Shown here: piece by piece, positions 49,671 through 60,783 of the stretch
Position numbering within the stretch: the stretch's first letter is position 1
Layout of the letters: the number at the start of each line of letters is the position of its first letter
Assembly: GCA_017460515.1 (NCBI GenBank)
Contig: JAFUAY010000012.1
Location: forward strand, 124,001 to 188,000
Direction of reading: 5' to 3'
From: Prevotella sp.
GTDB lineage: Bacteria > Bacteroidota > Bacteroidia > Bacteroidales > Bacteroidaceae
Length of the DNA: 64,000 bases
Program-made: the position numbers and the translations under genes
The notes under the pieces: generated by a model
What the model was told of the DNA's origin: nothing
Database searches by the model: none
The model's input: only the letters and a program-made list of their open reading frames with translations

Positions 49671-52064
49671 ATGAGACGCACTTCAATAACCCTGCTGATG
49701 GTGCTCACCATGCTAATGGCGAGCACAATATTGTATGCACAGACGTTTACACTCAAGGGCAAGGTAAACGACCAAGACGGCAACGCATTGGAACTTGCCT
49801 CAGTGAGTTGTCTGTCGCAAGGCAAGGTGACAATGACTAACCTCAAGGGCGAATTTTCCATGAAACTGCACTCAGCCGACTCGGTAGTAATACGTTTCTC
49901 GATGGTTGGATACAAGCCCCGCACACGTGTACTTCGGAAACCACGTTCTACACAGACAGTAATGATCAGCCTACAGCCTATCGATGACCTCAGCGAGGTG
50001 GTAGTGACGGAAAAGCGCCGACAAACGTCACAGATGGAGGAACTAGACATAAAAGATGCTAAATCATCACCATCAGCCAGTGGAAACGCCGTAGAGGAAA
50101 TGATACAGCAACAAGCAGGAGTATCGACCCATAATGAGCTGTCAAGTCAATACAATGTACGCGGCGGATCATTTGATGAGAACTCGGTATATATTAATAA
50201 TGTGGAAGTCTTCCGACCGCTACTCATTCGTAGTGGACAGCAGGAGGGACTGTCGGTCATCAATCCTGATATGGTAGAACGCGTTGCTTTCTCCAGCGGT
50301 GGTTTCCCCGCCAAATATGGCGATAAAATGTCGTCAACTCTTGATATCACCTACAAACGTCCCAAGAAGTTCGAAGCAAGTGCGATGGCCTCTCTGTTAG
50401 GAGCCAGCGCTTATTTAGGAATGAGTACAAAGAAATTCTCCATGACTCACGGCATCCGATACAAGACCAACCGCTACCTGCTGGGCTCTCTTGATGAGAA
50501 AGGCGAATACCGCCCGAACTTCCTTGATTATCAGGCCAACATCATCTATCAGCCCAACAGCCAATGGACTTTTAACTTCCTGGGCAATATCTCGGAGAAT
50601 CATTATAACTTCAAGCCAGAAGACAGAAGTACCTCATTCGGCACAATGAGTGACGTAAAGTCGTTCAAGGTATATTTCGACGGACAGGAGAAAGACGTCT
50701 TCCGTACTCTCTTTGGAACAGCAAGTATCACTCGACATTTTGGTGATTCTACACAAGTAAAGCTGCTGTGGTCGGCATTCCAAACAAAGGAGCAGGAGTA
50801 TTTCGACATCCAGGGACAATACTGGCTCGACGAGTCACAATCGTCAGACAACCTGGGCGTCGGAACATATATGGAGCATGCCCGGAATGATCTGAAAGCA
50901 AATGTGCAAAGTCTGAAACTGATATTCAACAAAAGATTGAAGCAACACGACATAGAAGGTGGCTTCACCGTTAAGTGGGAGAACATCAAAGAGCGAAGCA
51001 AGGAATGGGAAATGAGAGACTCCAGTGGCTATTCAGTTCCTCATAGCGAAAACAGGCTGGATCTTATTTACTCGCATGCCTCAAAGAAAGACCTCTCGTC
51101 AAGACGTTATGAGGGCTACCTGCAAGATGTGTTCAAATGGTCAACGGGCAAGGAAGATAGCGACCAACAGACCTTCTATACGCTCACCTATGGCGTGCGC
51201 TTCTCACATTGGTCATTCAATGGTGAGACAACCGTTTCGCCACGTGCATCGCTTGCCATCGTTCCTTCATGGAACCAGAACTTCACCTTCCGTTTTGCTA
51301 CAGGACTCTATTACCAGGCCCCATTCTACAAGGAGATGCGTGACACCACAAAGCAGGCAAACAACGTTACTGTAGCAACGCTGAATTCGAAGATCAAAAG
51401 TCCTCGTTCCCTGCAGTTCATAGTTGGATCCGACTATCGCTTCCGCATGATGGGACGTCCGTTCAAGTTTACAGTTGAAGCCTACTATAAAGCATTAGCT
51501 AACCTCATTCCGTATAACGTACAGAATATGAAAGTGACCTACTACGGAGAGAACCTTACAAAGGGCTACGCCTTAGGACTGGACATGAAACTCTTTGGTG
51601 AATTCGTACCGGGTACTGACTCGTGGCTAACCTTCTCGCTGATGCGTACACAACAGCAATACGAAGGGCAATGGGTCCCCTTACCTACTGACCAACGCTA
51701 TGCACTCAATCTACATTTTACCGACTACTTCCCAGGTACCACACGCTGGAAGATGACACTTAAACTGGCTTATGCTGACGGACTCCCCTTCGGTGCACCG
51801 CATCGCGGCATAGAGAACCAGAATTTCCGAGCGCCAGCCTATAAGCGCGCAGATATCGGTATGAGCTTTCTTGCCTACAAGAACCAGTCACCATCAACCT
51901 ATGAACTGAAGAATGTATGGGTAGGACTGGATTGCCTGAACCTCTTCGACTTCTCAAATGTCAATTCATATTATTGGGTCACAGATGTCACCAACCGCCA
52001 ATGGGCAGTCCCAAATTATCTGACTGGACGACAGATAAACGGCAAGGTGATTGTGGAATTTTAG
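49671..52064 (+). CDS. TonB-dependent receptor with carboxypeptidase-like N-terminal domain
   Basis: The 797-residue protein has a signal peptide (ending LYAQ) and a CarboxypepD_reg-like/DUF4480 domain (about 26-110, FTLKGKVNDQDGNALELASV). The plug domain (NVRGGSFDENSVYINNVEVF) is followed by a beta-barrel ending with aromatic GKVIVEF. Such receptors import ligands across the outer membrane using TonB energy. There is no SusD partner, so it is not a SusCD-type glycan importer. The substrate is unknown. Confidence 0.9.
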   Translation: MRRTSITLLMVLTMLMASTILYAQTFTLKGKVNDQDGNALELASVSCLSQGKVTMTNLKGEFSMKLHSADSVVIRFSMVGYKPRTRVLRKPRSTQTVMISLQPIDDLSEVVVTEKRRQTSQMEELDIKDAKSSPSASGNAVEEMIQQQAGVSTHNELSSQYNVRGGSFDENSVYINNVEVFRPLLIRSGQQEGLSVINPDMVERVAFSSGGFPAKYGDKMSSTLDITYKRPKKFEASAMASLLGASAYLGMSTKKFSMTHGIRYKTNRYLLGSLDEKGEYRPNFLDYQANIIYQPNSQWTFNFLGNISENHYNFKPEDRSTSFGTMSDVKSFKVYFDGQEKDVFRTLFGTASITRHFGDSTQVKLLWSAFQTKEQEYFDIQGQYWLDESQSSDNLGVGTYMEHARNDLKANVQSLKLIFNKRLKQHDIEGGFTVKWENIKERSKEWEMRDSSGYSVPHSENRLDLIYSHASKKDLSSRRYEGYLQDVFKWSTGKEDSDQQTFYTLTYGVRFSHWSFNGETTVSPRASLAIVPSWNQNFTFRFATGLYYQAPFYKEMRDTTKQANNVTVATLNSKIKSPRSLQFIVGSDYRFRMMGRPFKFTVEAYYKALANLIPYNVQNMKVTYYGENLTKGYALGLDMKLFGEFVPGTDSWLTFSLMRTQQQYEGQWVPLPTDQRYALNLHFTDYFPGTTRWKMTLKLAYADGLPFGAPHRGIENQNFRAPAYKRADIGMSFLAYKNQSPSTYELKNVWVGLDCLNLFDFSNVNSYYWVTDVTNRQWAVPNYLTGRQINGKVIVEF

Positions 52065-52093
52065 CTTTGTTTCACAAAGTTAATCAAGAAACA

Positions 52094-52125
52094 TTTGGCA
52101 GGCACAGAAATAATTCGTAACTTTG
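52094..52125 (+). promoter_or_regulatory. Promoter of the methylmalonyl-CoA cluster
   Basis: TTTG (52094-52097), a 20-base spacer, then TAACTTTG (52118-52125), 64 bases before the mce ATG. Confidence 0.75.
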
Positions 52126-52189
52126 CGCCCGTTCGACCAAATGTCGATTATTTATTAGGAAAATTTTGAATTCAAAACTTTAAGACATT

Positions 52190-52594
52190 ATGAAGATTTC
52201 ACACATTGAGCATCTGGGCATTGCCGTCCAGAGCATTGAGGAAAGCCTGCCGTTCTTTACAGATGTGCTCGGCTTGGAGTGTTATGCTACTGAAGTTGTT
52301 GAAGACCAAAAGGTTAAGACTGCTTTCTTGAAGTGCGGAGAGGTGAAACTTGAACTCCTTGAGCCCACATCTCCTGAGAGCACCATCCAGAAATGGCTTG
52401 ACAAAGGCAACAAGGGTGTGCACCATGTAGCATTCTGCATTGAAGACGGTGTTGCCAATGCCTTGGCAGAAGTAAGCGAAAAGGGCGTACGCCTCATTGA
52501 CCAGGCTCCACGTAAGGGTGCTGAGGGCCTTAATATTGCATTCCTTCATCCAAAAAGTACAGCAGGCGTACTCACAGAACTTTGCGAACATTAA
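52190..52594 (+). CDS. mce: Methylmalonyl-CoA epimerase
   Basis: The 134-residue VOC-fold protein starts [20 protein letters not shown], with the metal-binding His of the epimerase. It has [20 protein letters not shown] and [12 protein letters not shown], containing the other metal ligands. It interconverts (R)- and (S)-methylmalonyl-CoA in the succinate-propionate pathway. It lies 19 bases upstream of the carboxylase/decarboxylase gene in the same operon. Confidence 0.93.
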   Translation: MKISHIEHLGIAVQSIEESLPFFTDVLGLECYATEVVEDQKVKTAFLKCGEVKLELLEPTSPESTIQKWLDKGNKGVHHVAFCIEDGVANALAEVSEKGVRLIDQAPRKGAEGLNIAFLHPKSTAGVLTELCEH

Positions 52595-52613
52595 AAAAAA
52601 CAATCATATAAAA

Positions 52614-54179
52614 ATGAGCAAGCAATTAGAAAAGATTAAACAACTCATCGAGAAGCGTGAACAAGCTCGTCTCGGTGGTGGTGAAAAAGCTATTCAAAAA
52701 CAACACGAGCGTGGGAAGTATACTGCTCGCGAACGTATTGACATGCTCCTCGACGAAGGTTCGTTTGAGGAATACGACATGTTTAAAGAGCACCGTTGTC
52801 ATAACTTCGGCATGGAGAAGAAGCAGTTCCCTGGCGATGGCGTAGTGGCAGGTAGCGGTACAATCGACGGCCGCCTGGTATTTGTCTTCGCACAAGACTT
52901 TACTGTTCATGCCGGTTCTCTTTCTGAGACCATGAGCCAGAAGATCTGTAAGGTGATGGACATGGCCATGAAGATGGGTGCTCCCGTTATCGGCATCAAC
53001 GACTCGGGTGGCGCACGTATTCAGGAAGGTATCAACGCATTGGCAGGCTACGCAGAGATTTTCGAGCGTAACATCCTTGCTTCTGGCGTTATTCCTCAGA
53101 TTTCAGGAATCTTCGGTCCTTGCGCAGGTGGTGCCGTATACTCTCCTGCCCTCACCGACTTCACGCTGATGATGGAGAACACCTCTTACATGTTCCTTAC
53201 AGGACCAAAGGTGGTGAAGACTGTTACTGGCGAGGATATCGACCAAGAGCATCTGGGTGGTGCTAGCGTTCATGCCACAAAGTCGGGTGTGACTCATTTC
53301 ACGGCTAAGACTGAAGAGGAAGGCATTCACATGCTGAAGACCCTGCTCTCATATATTCCTTCGAACAACATGGAGGTGGCTCCCCGCAAGAAGTGCGAAG
53401 ATCCCATCAATCGCATGGAGGACATGCTGAACGAGATTATCCCCGAAAATCCCAACGAGGCTTATGATATGTATAAAGTCATCGGTGCCGTCGTTGATAA
53501 CGGAGAATTCTTCGAGGTACAGCCAAAGTTCGCCAAGAACATTATCGTAGGCTTCGCCCGCTTCAATGGCCAGAGCGTAGGTATCGTTGCCAACCAGCCC
53601 AGCTGCTATGCAGGTGTGCTCGACGTAAACGCCAGCCGTAAGGGTGCCCGTTTCGTACGTTTCTGCGATGCCTTCAATATTCCTATCGTATCATTCGTTG
53701 ACGTTCCCGGCTTCCTGCCTGGCACAGGTCAGGAGTATAACGCAGTTATTCTGCACGGTGCTCAGCTGTTGTATGCTTACGGTGAGGCTACTGTTCCTAA
53801 GATTACCGTCACACTACGTAAGTCATACGGAGGCTCTCACATCGTGATGGGCTCTAAGCAGCTGCATACCGACCTGAACTATGCTTGGCCTTCTGCTGAG
53901 ATTGCCGTTATGGGTGCTTCAGGTGCTGCTGCCGTGCTCTATGCAAAGGAAGCAAAGGCAAAGAAAGAAGCTGGTGAAGATGTCAAGGCCTTTATTGCTG
54001 AGAAGGAGGATGAGTACAACGAGCTCTTCGCTAATCCTTATCAGGCAGCAAAGTATGGCTACATCGATGATGTTATTGAGCCACGCAACACTCGTTTCCG
54101 CGTATGTCGCGCTCTGGCACAACTCGCTACCAAGCGTGATGCTCTGCCTGCCAAGAAGCATGGTAACATACCTATGTAA
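52614..54179 (+). CDS. mmdA: Methylmalonyl-CoA decarboxylase / propionyl-CoA carboxylase, carboxyltransferase subunit
   Basis: The 521-residue protein begins [20 protein letters not shown]. It has the two crotonase-like halves of acyl-CoA carboxyltransferases: [20 protein letters not shown] in the N half, and [15 protein letters not shown] with [19 protein letters not shown] in the C half. It transfers CO2 between methylmalonyl-CoA and biotin on the carrier encoded two genes downstream. The ATG at 52614 is the family start; the long open frame beginning at 52497 overlaps mce and is not used. Confidence 0.93.
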   Translation: MSKQLEKIKQLIEKREQARLGGGEKAIQKQHERGKYTARERIDMLLDEGSFEEYDMFKEHRCHNFGMEKKQFPGDGVVAGSGTIDGRLVFVFAQDFTVHAGSLSETMSQKICKVMDMAMKMGAPVIGINDSGGARIQEGINALAGYAEIFERNILASGVIPQISGIFGPCAGGAVYSPALTDFTLMMENTSYMFLTGPKVVKTVTGEDIDQEHLGGASVHATKSGVTHFTAKTEEEGIHMLKTLLSYIPSNNMEVAPRKKCEDPINRMEDMLNEIIPENPNEAYDMYKVIGAVVDNGEFFEVQPKFAKNIIVGFARFNGQSVGIVANQPSCYAGVLDVNASRKGARFVRFCDAFNIPIVSFVDVPGFLPGTGQEYNAVILHGAQLLYAYGEATVPKITVTLRKSYGGSHIVMGSKQLHTDLNYAWPSAEIAVMGASGAAAVLYAKEAKAKKEAGEDVKAFIAEKEDEYNELFANPYQAAKYGYIDDVIEPRNTRFRVCRALAQLATKRDALPAKKHGNIPM

Positions 54180-54180
54180 T

Positions 54181-54201
54181 TGACAATTGACAATTGAAAA
54201 T
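54181..54201 (+). repeat. Heptad repeat after mmdA
   Basis: Three 7-base units, TGACAAT, TGACAAT and TGAAAAT, lie in the 33-base spacer before the small downstream gene. Confidence 0.6.
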
Positions 54202-54212
54202 TAATTTTAAGT

Positions 54213-54362
54213 ATGAACAAAGAAGTATATGCTGCCATTGCTTTAGCACTCCACGAGCACTTCGGCAATAATGTCCACGACGTAGAGCCGGGCATTATCA
54301 CCATTGCCGAACATCCTACTCAGTGGAACGGCTATGCTCAAACTATGACAGCTCATCCCTAA
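54213..54362 (+). CDS. Small MmdE/OadG-C-terminus-like subunit (49 aa)
   Basis: The frame runs from ATG 54213 to TAA 54360-54362. It starts MNKEVYAAIALALHEHFG and continues VHDVEPGIITIAEHP and SQWNGY-type residues (TQWNGYAQTM). This resembles the C-terminal tail of OadG/MmdD and the tiny epsilon subunit known from Veillonella methylmalonyl-CoA decarboxylase, which stabilises the complex. There is no transmembrane helix, unlike full OadG. It sits between the carboxyltransferase and biotin-carrier genes, 10 bases before the latter. The subunit role is inferred. Confidence 0.7.
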   Translation: MNKEVYAAIALALHEHFGNNVHDVEPGIITIAEHPTQWNGYAQTMTAHP

Positions 54363-54373
54363 TCAAACGAACT

Positions 54374-54808
54374 ATGAAAGAATACAAATACACTATCAAC
54401 GGCAATAAATACGAAGTGGCCGTTGGCGACATTGAGGACAACAAGGTAATTGTAACCGTCAATGGCGAAGAGTATAAGGTGGAAATGGAGAAAGAGGCTG
54501 AACCTGAGAAGAAGAAGCCTGTACTTGGAAAGCCTGCTGCTGCAGCCTCTTCTGATAGTGATGCTCCTGCTGCCGACAAGGGTGCGATCAACAAGAACAA
54601 TGCCATTAAGGCTCCGCTGCCTGGTGTTATTACAGACATCAAGGTTAACGTGGGTGATGAGGTTCAAGTTGGTGACACTGTTGTTGTTCTTGAAGCTATG
54701 AAGATGGCCAATAACCTTCAGGCTGAGAAAGCCGGTAAGGTTACAGCCGTTTGTGTGAAGATTGGCGAGAGCGTTATGGAAGATGATGCTCTTGTTGTAA
54801 TCGAGTAA
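54374..54808 (+). CDS. mmdC: Biotin carrier protein of the decarboxylase
   Basis: The 144-residue protein has an N-terminal segment MKEYKYTINGNKYEVAVGD and a Pro/Ala-rich linker (near residues 50-75). A C-terminal biotinyl domain carries the EAMKMANN biotinylation motif with Lys as the biotin site. It shuttles CO2 for the carboxyltransferase. The start at 54374 is the conserved MKEYKY. It is the last gene of the cluster, and a terminator follows. Confidence 0.92.
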   Translation: MKEYKYTINGNKYEVAVGDIEDNKVIVTVNGEEYKVEMEKEAEPEKKKPVLGKPAAAASSDSDAPAADKGAINKNNAIKAPLPGVITDIKVNVGDEVQVGDTVVVLEAMKMANNLQAEKAGKVTAVCVKIGESVMEDDALVVIE

Positions 54809-54836
54809 ATTAATAGCCCAAAAGAAATAATTAGCG

Positions 54837-54866
54837 AGAGGATGTGTCAGCGCATCCTCTTTTTTG
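54837..54866 (+). terminator. Terminator of the methylmalonyl-CoA cluster
   Basis: The 8-bp stem AGAGGATG / CATCCTCT with an 8-base loop is followed by a T-run. It ends only 5 bases before the next gene's ATG at 54871. Confidence 0.85.
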
Positions 54867-54870
54867 TTAT

Positions 54871-56046
54871 ATGACGAGACGTACGGCAATCATTGGCGGT
54901 GGAGCTGCAGGATTCTTTGCTGCCATCAATCTGAAGGAGATGAACCCGGAGATGGAAGTAACCATCTTTGAGCAGAGTAATCGTGTGCTTCAGAAAGTAG
55001 AGATATCAGGAGGCGGCAGATGTAACTGTACTAACACATTTGCCGAGGTCAGCGATTTGTCGCAGGTCTATCCACGAGGACACAGGCTCTTAAAAAGACT
55101 GTTCAAGACCTTCGACCAGCAGTCGGCCTACGAATGGTTCGAGCGCCATGGGGTGATGCTTGTCGTTCAGGATGACCAATGCGTGTTTCCGCTGTCACAA
55201 GATTCGCACACCATCATTAATATGTTTCTTTCTGAAGCCAAGCACCATCATATTGAGATCTGTACAGGGAGAAAAATTTTAAGTCTCGATGAACTCAGCG
55301 ATTATGATTTTATCGTTGTAACAACTGGAGGTTCTCCTAGAACAGAAAGACTCCAATGGCTTGAACATGAGACTATTAAATGCGTACCGTCTTTGTTTTC
55401 CTTTAACGTCAAAGACGAACAGTTACGCCAATTAATGGGCACGGTTGTCGACGATGCTTCCGTCTATATTCCCGGCACCAAGATACGCGCGACAGGCCCT
55501 CTGCTCATTACCCATTGGGGGATGAGCGGGCCTGCCGTCCTCCGTCTCTCCAGTTATGCAGCCCGTATTCTGTCAGAGCAGAACTACAAGTCGCCACTGA
55601 ATATCAATTGGACAGGAAGGAACGAGGGCGAAGTGATGGACGAACTGAACGAAGTTGCCATTCTTAATCCCCATAAACAGATTAAGAGTATAAGGCCTTT
55701 TACCTTGTCCTCACGTTTATGGACCTATTTAACAGAGAAATGTCTTGGGGAAAGAGCAGCCTATAAATGGAAGGATTTGAATCGCAAAGAGCTGAACAGG
55801 CTGACCAATCAACTCGTCAACGACTCGTATGAGATTGACGGACGTTCTGCTTATAAAGATGAGTTCGTCACTTGTGGGGGCATCTCTCTTTCAGCAATCC
55901 ATTCCAACACCCTTGAAAGCAAGATACGTCCTCATCTGTTTTTTGCTGGCGAAGTGCTCGATATTGACGGTGTAACAGGAGGTTTTAACTTTCAAGCAGC
56001 CTGGACTACAGCCTATACCGTTGCTTCAGCCATTGCAAATTATTAA
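54871..56046 (+). CDS. BaiN/HI0933-like NAD(P)/FAD-dependent oxidoreductase
   Basis: The 391-residue flavoprotein begins TRRTAIIGGGAAGFFAAINL, the FAD-binding dinucleotide fold. It has EISGGGRCNCTN, a family-specific motif, and FFAGEVLDIDGVTGGFNFQA at the C-terminus. The family includes BaiN (bile acid-related) and uncharacterised HI0933 proteins; its substrate here is unknown. The ATG at 54871 directly follows the terminator hairpin, so it either has a very short leader or is reached by read-through. Confidence 0.88.
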   Translation: MTRRTAIIGGGAAGFFAAINLKEMNPEMEVTIFEQSNRVLQKVEISGGGRCNCTNTFAEVSDLSQVYPRGHRLLKRLFKTFDQQSAYEWFERHGVMLVVQDDQCVFPLSQDSHTIINMFLSEAKHHHIEICTGRKILSLDELSDYDFIVVTTGGSPRTERLQWLEHETIKCVPSLFSFNVKDEQLRQLMGTVVDDASVYIPGTKIRATGPLLITHWGMSGPAVLRLSSYAARILSEQNYKSPLNINWTGRNEGEVMDELNEVAILNPHKQIKSIRPFTLSSRLWTYLTEKCLGERAAYKWKDLNRKELNRLTNQLVNDSYEIDGRSAYKDEFVTCGGISLSAIHSNTLESKIRPHLFFAGEVLDIDGVTGGFNFQAAWTTAYTVASAIANY

Positions 56047-56096
56047 AAAAAATAAAAGTTTTGACTAAATAACGTGTACTTAAGGCATTTTTTTGT

Positions 56097-56104
56097 TATC
56101 TTTG
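56097..56104 (+). promoter_or_regulatory. atp operon promoter -7 box
   Basis: TATCTTTG, 49 bases before the atpD ATG. No good -33 box is visible at the usual distance. Confidence 0.65.
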
Positions 56105-56150
56105 CGCAAGTTTAAGCCTAAACAACAAATATTATAAAATACATTTTTAG

Positions 56151-57680
<1,530 letters not shown>

Positions 57681-57724
57681 TCGTCATTGCAATAATCACG
57701 TCATAACGAAAAGTAATCCCTAAG

Positions 57725-57958
57725 ATGTTGAAACTGAAGATTGTTTCTCCTGAACGAGTGGAGTTTACAGGTGAGGTAGAGAGCGTGAAAGTACCTGGTA
57801 CAATGGGTAATTTCGAGATTCTGCAGAACCACGCGCCCATTATCTCTACGCTGCAGAAAGGCATCGTAGAGTATGACGGGCAGCAACTGGCCATCCTCGG
57901 CGGGTTTGTTGAGGTTCAGAAGAACGAAGTATCGCTCTGTGTTGAGATCAGCGAATGA
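57725..57958 (+). CDS. atpC: F1 ATP synthase subunit epsilon (short form)
   Basis: The 77-residue protein starts MLKLKIVSPERVEFTGEVES and has GNFEILQNHAPIISTLQKG, the beta-sandwich of epsilon. The C-terminal helical hairpin that inhibits ATP hydrolysis in other bacteria (subunits of about 130-140 residues) is absent. Bacteroidota epsilon subunits are commonly this short. It overlaps the next gene by 4 bases. Confidence 0.92.
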   Translation: MLKLKIVSPERVEFTGEVESVKVPGTMGNFEILQNHAPIISTLQKGIVEYDGQQLAILGGFVEVQKNEVSLCVEISE

Positions 57959-58227
57959 CACTCTGGATAATTGTAGCCATCGTCTATTACACCCTATTTA
58001 TCTATAGTTGGGTAAAAGGACTTGGCACAGTCAAAGAGTATCAGCCTGAAGGAGTGGTGAAGTTTTACTTCGTAATGGCCTCCATACGCTTCATCATGGC
58101 GCTGACGATAGTAGCGCTCTTCATGATTTTCGGCCACCACACCCACCAGGAAGCAGTAGTATTCTGCACCACGTTCTCGCTGATGTATGTACTGGCGATC
58201 ATCGTGTCTGTAGTACTGAAGCACTGA
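57955..58227 (+). CDS. Small membrane protein in the atp operon (AtpI/AtpR-like position)
   Basis: The 90-residue protein has three hydrophobic segments (starting LWIIVAIVYYTLFIYSWV, FYFVMASIRFIMALTIVALF, and VFCTTFSLMYVLAIIVSVV). It overlaps atpC by 4 bases and sits 33 bases before atpB. Proteins of unrelated sequence at this place (AtpI, AtpR) assist c-ring assembly; whether this one does is unknown. Confidence 0.7.
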   Translation: MTLWIIVAIVYYTLFIYSWVKGLGTVKEYQPEGVVKFYFVMASIRFIMALTIVALFMIFGHHTHQEAVVFCTTFSLMYVLAIIVSVVLKH

Positions 58228-58260
58228 TACGCTTAATAATGAAAAAATGATTCATTTGTT

Positions 58261-59319
58261 ATGAATAAGTTTAAACACATATTATGTCTGGCCCTGATGC
58301 TATTCTGCTTCATGCCGCTGATGGCTTCTGAGGAGGAGAATGGCAAGGTAGACGTCAACGGTACTGTGCTGGGACATATCAAGGACTCCTACGAATGGCA
58401 CGTTTACGGCAGCCACGAGAATGCAGTAGTCTTTCATCTGCCCGTCATCGTGTACAGTTCGACGGGTTGGCATCTGTTCCTGAGCGACAAGATTCTTGAA
58501 GGCAAGGTCTACGAAGGACTGACCATTGCCGAAGAGGGCCCCAATGCCGGCAAGATTGTCGAGTTGGCCGATGGCGAGGAGAAGAGTGTGTTCGATATCA
58601 GCATCACCAAGACGGTGTGTGTGCTCTTCATTGACTCCCTGATTCTGCTGCTCATCATCCTGCTGCCTGCCCGTTGGTACAGGAAGCATAAGCCAAGTGA
58701 CGAGGCGCCGAAGGGCTTTACCGGCTTTATTGAGATGCTGGTCATGTATGTCATGGAGAACATGATAGAGCCCAGTATTGGCAAGGGATACGAGAAGTAT
58801 GCGCCCTACCTGCTGACATGCTTCTTCTTTATCTTCACCTGCAATGTGCTGGGTATCATTCCGTTCCCGCCATTCGGTGGAAATCTTACCGGCAACATTG
58901 CCTGCACGTTCTTCTTGGCACTCTGCACCTTTGTAGTGACACAGTTCTCAGGCACGAAGCACTACTGGAAAGACATCTTCTGGCCCGAGGTGCCCCTGGC
59001 ACTGAAAGCCATTCCGCTGATGCCGTTGATAGAGTTCGTGGGTATCTTCACCAAGCCCTTTGCATTGATGATCCGTCTTTTTGCCAACATGATGGCTGGT
59101 CATGCTATTGCATTGTCTATCACCTGTGTCATCTTTGTCGCAGCCACGATGGGCTATGCCATGCTGGCAGGATTGGGATTCGTTAGTGTGCTAATGAGTA
59201 TCTTCATGCTCACGCTGGAGTGTCTGGTATGTTTCATCCAGGCAATGGTGTTCACCCAGCTTTCGGCTACCTTCATCGGCCTGGCAAGGATTCATCCAGA
59301 AGGAGAAGTTCATGAATAA
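58261..59319 (+). CDS. atpB: F0 ATP synthase subunit a (with N-terminal extension)
   Basis: The 352-residue protein has an N-terminal signal-like segment (ILCLALMLFCFMPLMA) and about 100 extra residues before the first canonical helices, as is usual for Bacteroidota. The conserved proton-channel helix reads FALMIRLFANMMAGHAIALS, with the essential Arg. C-terminal helices follow (LECLVCFIQAMVFTQLSATF). Confidence 0.94.
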   Translation: MNKFKHILCLALMLFCFMPLMASEEENGKVDVNGTVLGHIKDSYEWHVYGSHENAVVFHLPVIVYSSTGWHLFLSDKILEGKVYEGLTIAEEGPNAGKIVELADGEEKSVFDISITKTVCVLFIDSLILLLIILLPARWYRKHKPSDEAPKGFTGFIEMLVMYVMENMIEPSIGKGYEKYAPYLLTCFFFIFTCNVLGIIPFPPFGGNLTGNIACTFFLALCTFVVTQFSGTKHYWKDIFWPEVPLALKAIPLMPLIEFVGIFTKPFALMIRLFANMMAGHAIALSITCVIFVAATMGYAMLAGLGFVSVLMSIFMLTLECLVCFIQAMVFTQLSATFIGLARIHPEGEVHE

Positions 59320-59343
59320 AACAAAAACAATAATTATAATTAA

Positions 59344-59613
<270 letters not shown>

Positions 59614-59667
59614 GAGTATCGTGAGCAAACGTGATTACACATTTGTAATAATAATCTTTTCAGCATT

Positions 59668-60165
59668 ATGGATTTATTGATTCCTAGTACTGGCCTACTG
59701 TTCTGGATGTCGCTGACATTCTTCGTAGTGCTGTTCATACTGTGGAAGTTCGGATTCCCTGTCATCACCAACATGGTGGCAGAGCGAAAGGCTTTCATCG
59801 ATGACTCGCTACGTAAGGCTCATGAGGCAAACGAGCGACTGGCCAATATACAGAAAGAAGGTGAATCCATCTTACAGCAAGCACGCGAGAAACAGGCTCA
59901 GATACTGAAAGAGGCTGCCGACACCCGCGATGCTATTGTAGAGAAAGCCCAGGAAAAGGCCCGTATGGAAGGCGCTCGCCTACTTGATGATGCCAAGGCA
60001 GAGATTGAGCAGGAGAAGAAGGCCGCCATTGCCGACATCCGCAAGCAAGTAGCTATGCTGAGCGTTGAGATAGCTGAGAAGGTTCTCAAGCAGAACCTGC
60101 AGGGCGACAAGGCGCAGATGGATCTCATCGACCGTATGCTGGATGATGCTTCTCTTAACAAATAA
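59668..60165 (+). CDS. atpF: F0 ATP synthase subunit b
   Basis: The 165-residue protein has one N-terminal membrane helix (LLFWMSLTFFVVLFILWKFG) and a long charged coiled coil (AREKQAQILKEAADTRDAIV). It is the peripheral stalk linking F0 to F1. It is followed after 12 bases by atpH. Confidence 0.94.
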   Translation: MDLLIPSTGLLFWMSLTFFVVLFILWKFGFPVITNMVAERKAFIDDSLRKAHEANERLANIQKEGESILQQAREKQAQILKEAADTRDAIVEKAQEKARMEGARLLDDAKAEIEQEKKAAIADIRKQVAMLSVEIAEKVLKQNLQGDKAQMDLIDRMLDDASLNK

Positions 60166-60177
60166 TAAGGTACGCGT

Positions 60178-60717
60178 ATGGATATAGGAGTCATTTCGGT
60201 TCGATATGCACGAGCATTGCTGAAGAGCGCTTCCGAAGCCGGTCAGGAGGATAAAGTCTATGAACAGATGAAACTCTTGGCAAACAGCTTCATAGAGGTG
60301 CCGCAGCTTAGACAGACGATTGACAATCCGATGCTCGCCAAGGAGAAGAAGGAGATGCTGCTCAACACTGCCGTTGACAACAAGGACACTTCTCCCATCA
60401 CTAAAGCCTTCATTGCCCTGGTGCTGAAGGAAGACCGTGAGAACTTGATCCAGTTCATGGCCAATTCGTACGTCACTCTTTATCGTAAGCAAAAGAACGT
60501 CATTCGTGGAAAGCTCACCACCGCTGTTGCTGTTGCTCCTGACACGGAGCAGCGCATGCGCCAGCTGGTGAATGGGCGTACTCAGGGAAAAGTGGAGTTT
60601 GAGACAGAGGTGAACCCCGACATCATCGGCGGCTTCATCCTGGAATACGACACGTATCGCATGGATGCGAGTGTCAAGAGCAAACTCAACACTATTCTAA
60701 ACACTTTGAAGAAATAG
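60178..60717 (+). CDS. atpH: F1 ATP synthase subunit delta
   Basis: The 179-residue protein has the OSCP/delta pattern: N-terminal ISVRYARALLKSASEAG, PQLRQTIDNPMLAKEKKEML, and C-terminal FETEVNPDIIGGFILEYDTY. It fixes the peripheral stalk to the alpha3beta3 head. A 66-base spacer with octamer-like repeats separates it from atpA. Confidence 0.93.
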   Translation: MDIGVISVRYARALLKSASEAGQEDKVYEQMKLLANSFIEVPQLRQTIDNPMLAKEKKEMLLNTAVDNKDTSPITKAFIALVLKEDRENLIQFMANSYVTLYRKQKNVIRGKLTTAVAVAPDTEQRMRQLVNGRTQGKVEFETEVNPDIIGGFILEYDTYRMDASVKSKLNTILNTLKK

Positions 60718-60718
60718 A

Positions 60719-60777
60719 CGCTATAACGTCAGAACGTGATAACGTAAAGCGAAATAACGTCATAACGAAAAAAAAGA
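60719..60777 (+). repeat. Short degenerate repeat between atpH and atpA
   Basis: Repeated ATAACGT/GAACGT-like units fill the spacer. The end shares ACGTCATAACGAAAA with the atpD-atpC spacer (57698-57712). Confidence 0.5.
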
Positions 60778-60783
60778 AAACAA

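Noticed and set aside
52497-52613. Upstream extension of the mmdA reading frame
   Set aside because: It overlaps the mce coding region in another frame, and the family start is the ATG at 52614.
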